Shown: piece after piece, positions 5,337 to 6,427 of the stretch
How the letters are laid out: the number at the start of each line of letters is the position of its first letter
How positions within the stretch are numbered: position 1 is the first letter of the stretch
DNA from: Propionibacteriaceae bacterium
GTDB lineage: Bacteria; Actinomycetota; Actinomycetes; Propionibacteriales; Propionibacteriaceae
Assembly: GCA_021323255.1 (NCBI GenBank)
Contig: JAJTCL010000159.1
Coordinates: forward strand, 1-6,427
Direction of reading: 5' to 3'
Length of the DNA stretch: 6,427 nt
Made by a program: the position numbers and the translations under genes
Notes under the pieces: model-generated
What the model saw: only the letters and a program-made list of their open reading frames with translations
Told to the model about the DNA's origin: nothing
Databases searched by the model: none

Positions 5337-6427
5337 ATGAAGATCGCCGTGGTAGGCGGAGGCTCCACTTACACGCCTGAGCTCGTCGACGGGATCGCGC
5401 GACTTGAGGACCAGTTCGGGGTCGAGGAGCTGGTGTTGATCGATCCAGCGGAGGAGCGGCTCGAGCTTGTCGCCGGGATCTCGCAGCGCATCTTCTCCAG
5501 GTATGACTACTCCGGGCGCCTCACGTTCACGACTCATCTCGATCAGGCCGTAAGTGATGCCGCAGTGGTGCTGCTGCAGCTGAGAGTGGGCGGTCAGGCC
5601 GCCCGTGCGGTCGATGAAAGCCTGCCCCTGCGATGCGGCTGCGTCGGTCAGGAAACGACGGGTGCCGGCGGGCTGGCGAAGGCATTGCGCACCGTCCCGG
5701 TGATCTTGCAGATCGCGGAGCGAGTGTCCCGACTCGCCGCCGACGGCGCCTGGATCATCGACTTCACGAATCCGGTGGGCATTGTCACGCGCGCCCTGCT
5801 TGATCACGGTCATCGGGCAGTCGGGCTGTGCAATGTGGCGATCGGCAATCAACGAACAGCTGCGAAGCTGCTCGGTGTGGAGCCCGCCGCCGTGGCACTG
5901 GATCATGTCGGACTCAATCACCTGACCTGGACCCGGCAGATTCTGCTCGACGGTCAAGATCGACTACCTGAGCTGCTGGCGACCTCGGCGGAGGAATTGG
6001 CCGGGCGTTCCGGCATCCCGGCGGAGCTGCTGCGCCGGCTCGCGGTGTGGCCCTCGTATTACCTCCGCTATTTCTATGAACATGATCAAGTTGTGGAGCA
6101 GCAGCGGACTAAACCTTCTCGGGCCGAGGAGGTGGCCGCAATCGAGCGCCAACTGCTAGAGATCTATGCCGACCCTGGAGTCGATGAGAAACCAGCGTTA
6201 CTTCAGCGGCGCGGCGGTGCGTATTACTCCGAAGCTGCGGTGGATCTCATGGCGTCTTTGATGACCGATCGAGGGGATATACAAGTCGTCAACCTGCGCA
6301 ATGACGGCACGCTGCCCTTCCTCGCCGATCACGCGGTCGTCGAGGTGCCGGCAGAGGTCGGCAAACAGGGTCCGGTGCCGCAGGCTGCAGCACCGGTTGA
6401 TCCGCTCTTTGCCGGCCTGATTGCGCA
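5337..6427 (+). CDS. 6-phospho-beta-glucosidase, glycoside hydrolase family 4 (3' end beyond window)
   Basis: Cytosolic NAD- and metal-dependent enzyme that cleaves phosphorylated beta-glucosides such as cellobiose-6-phosphate by a redox elimination-addition mechanism. The frame is open to the right edge: 363 residues of a family usually about 420-450 long. Seen: NAD-binding loop VVGGGSTYTPELVDG at 5-19 with acidic Asp36 in LIDP, RVGG at 83-86, GQETTGAGGLAKALRT at 104-119, FTNPVG at 143-148, metal ligands Cys165 in GLCNVAIG and His195 in GLNHLTW, the Tyr-rich catalytic segment YYLRYFY at 241-247 and RRGGAYYSEAAVDLM at 291-305. The residues after Cys165 (CNV) are those of the 6-phospho-beta-glucosidase subgroup, as opposed to CDMP in alpha-6-phosphoglucosidases or CHS in alpha-galactosidases; Ala168 replaces the usual Pro. 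The start has a strong ribosome site. No phosphotransferase or other sugar-uptake gene is visible here, so the phosphorylated substrate must be made elsewhere. Confidence 0.96.
   Translation, partial: MKIAVVGGGSTYTPELVDGIARLEDQFGVEELVLIDPAEERLELVAGISQRIFSRYDYSGRLTFTTHLDQAVSDAAVVLLQLRVGGQAARAVDESLPLRCGCVGQETTGAGGLAKALRTVPVILQIAERVSRLAADGAWIIDFTNPVGIVTRALLDHGHRAVGLCNVAIGNQRTAAKLLGVEPAAVALDHVGLNHLTWTRQILLDGQDRLPELLATSAEELAGRSGIPAELLRRLAVWPSYYLRYFYEHDQVVEQQRTKPSRAEEVAAIERQLLEIYADPGVDEKPALLQRRGGAYYSEAAVDLMASLMTDRGDIQVVNLRNDGTLPFLADHAVVEVPAEVGKQGPVPQAAAPVDPLFAGLIA

Noticed and set aside
5214..5957. 247-codon minus-strand frame opposite the glycoside hydrolase
   Set aside because: It is antisense to a clearly conserved GH4 protein and its translation shows no family motif; long antisense frames are common in GC-rich DNA.

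Overview
The window looks like chromosomal DNA from a high-GC Gram-positive bacterium, probably an actinobacterium. Codons favour G/C at the third position, GTG starts occur, Shine-Dalgarno sites are often weak, and there is a lipoprotein-type solute receptor, an actinobacterial-style FMN split-barrel protein and an EHN-type epoxide hydrolase. I cannot name a genus from the sequence alone.

Left part (1-2865, minus strand): a compact ABC importer operon reading right to left. It encodes a lipoprotein solute-binding protein, a fused double-domain permease and an ATPase cut by the window edge, with gaps of 2 and 5 bases. The architecture is that of the Fe(III)/2-aminoethylphosphonate/thiamine importer group. 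The substrate is open, because the receptor lacks the Tyr-Tyr pair of classical ferric-binding proteins.

Middle (2866-3364): about 500 bases without an intact gene. The key object is a 44-base 3' half of a tRNA-Ala(CGC) at 3222-3265. It starts exactly at the anticodon loop, runs through CCA, has no 5' half and has lost one base in the T stem. This is the normal footprint of site-specific integration into a tRNA gene. Its orientation puts the integrated element on the left (importer side) and the old chromosome on the right. A short reading frame ending two bases before it carries a YMHV motif and may be the decayed C-terminus of a tyrosine integrase. A folded 40-bp inverted-repeat cluster lies just upstream of the importer promoter.

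Right part (3365-6427): a PNPOx-like split-barrel protein (minus) and an epoxide hydrolase (plus) diverge from a 101-bp promoter region holding an 18-bp dyad. A family 4 glycoside hydrolase (6-phospho-beta-glucosidase type, plus, cut by the right edge) follows. Just before it is a 22-codon frame encoding an almost perfectly amphipathic helix, whose last codons carry the ribosome site of the hydrolase gene. The right-hand genes look like independent metabolic units rather than one pathway.
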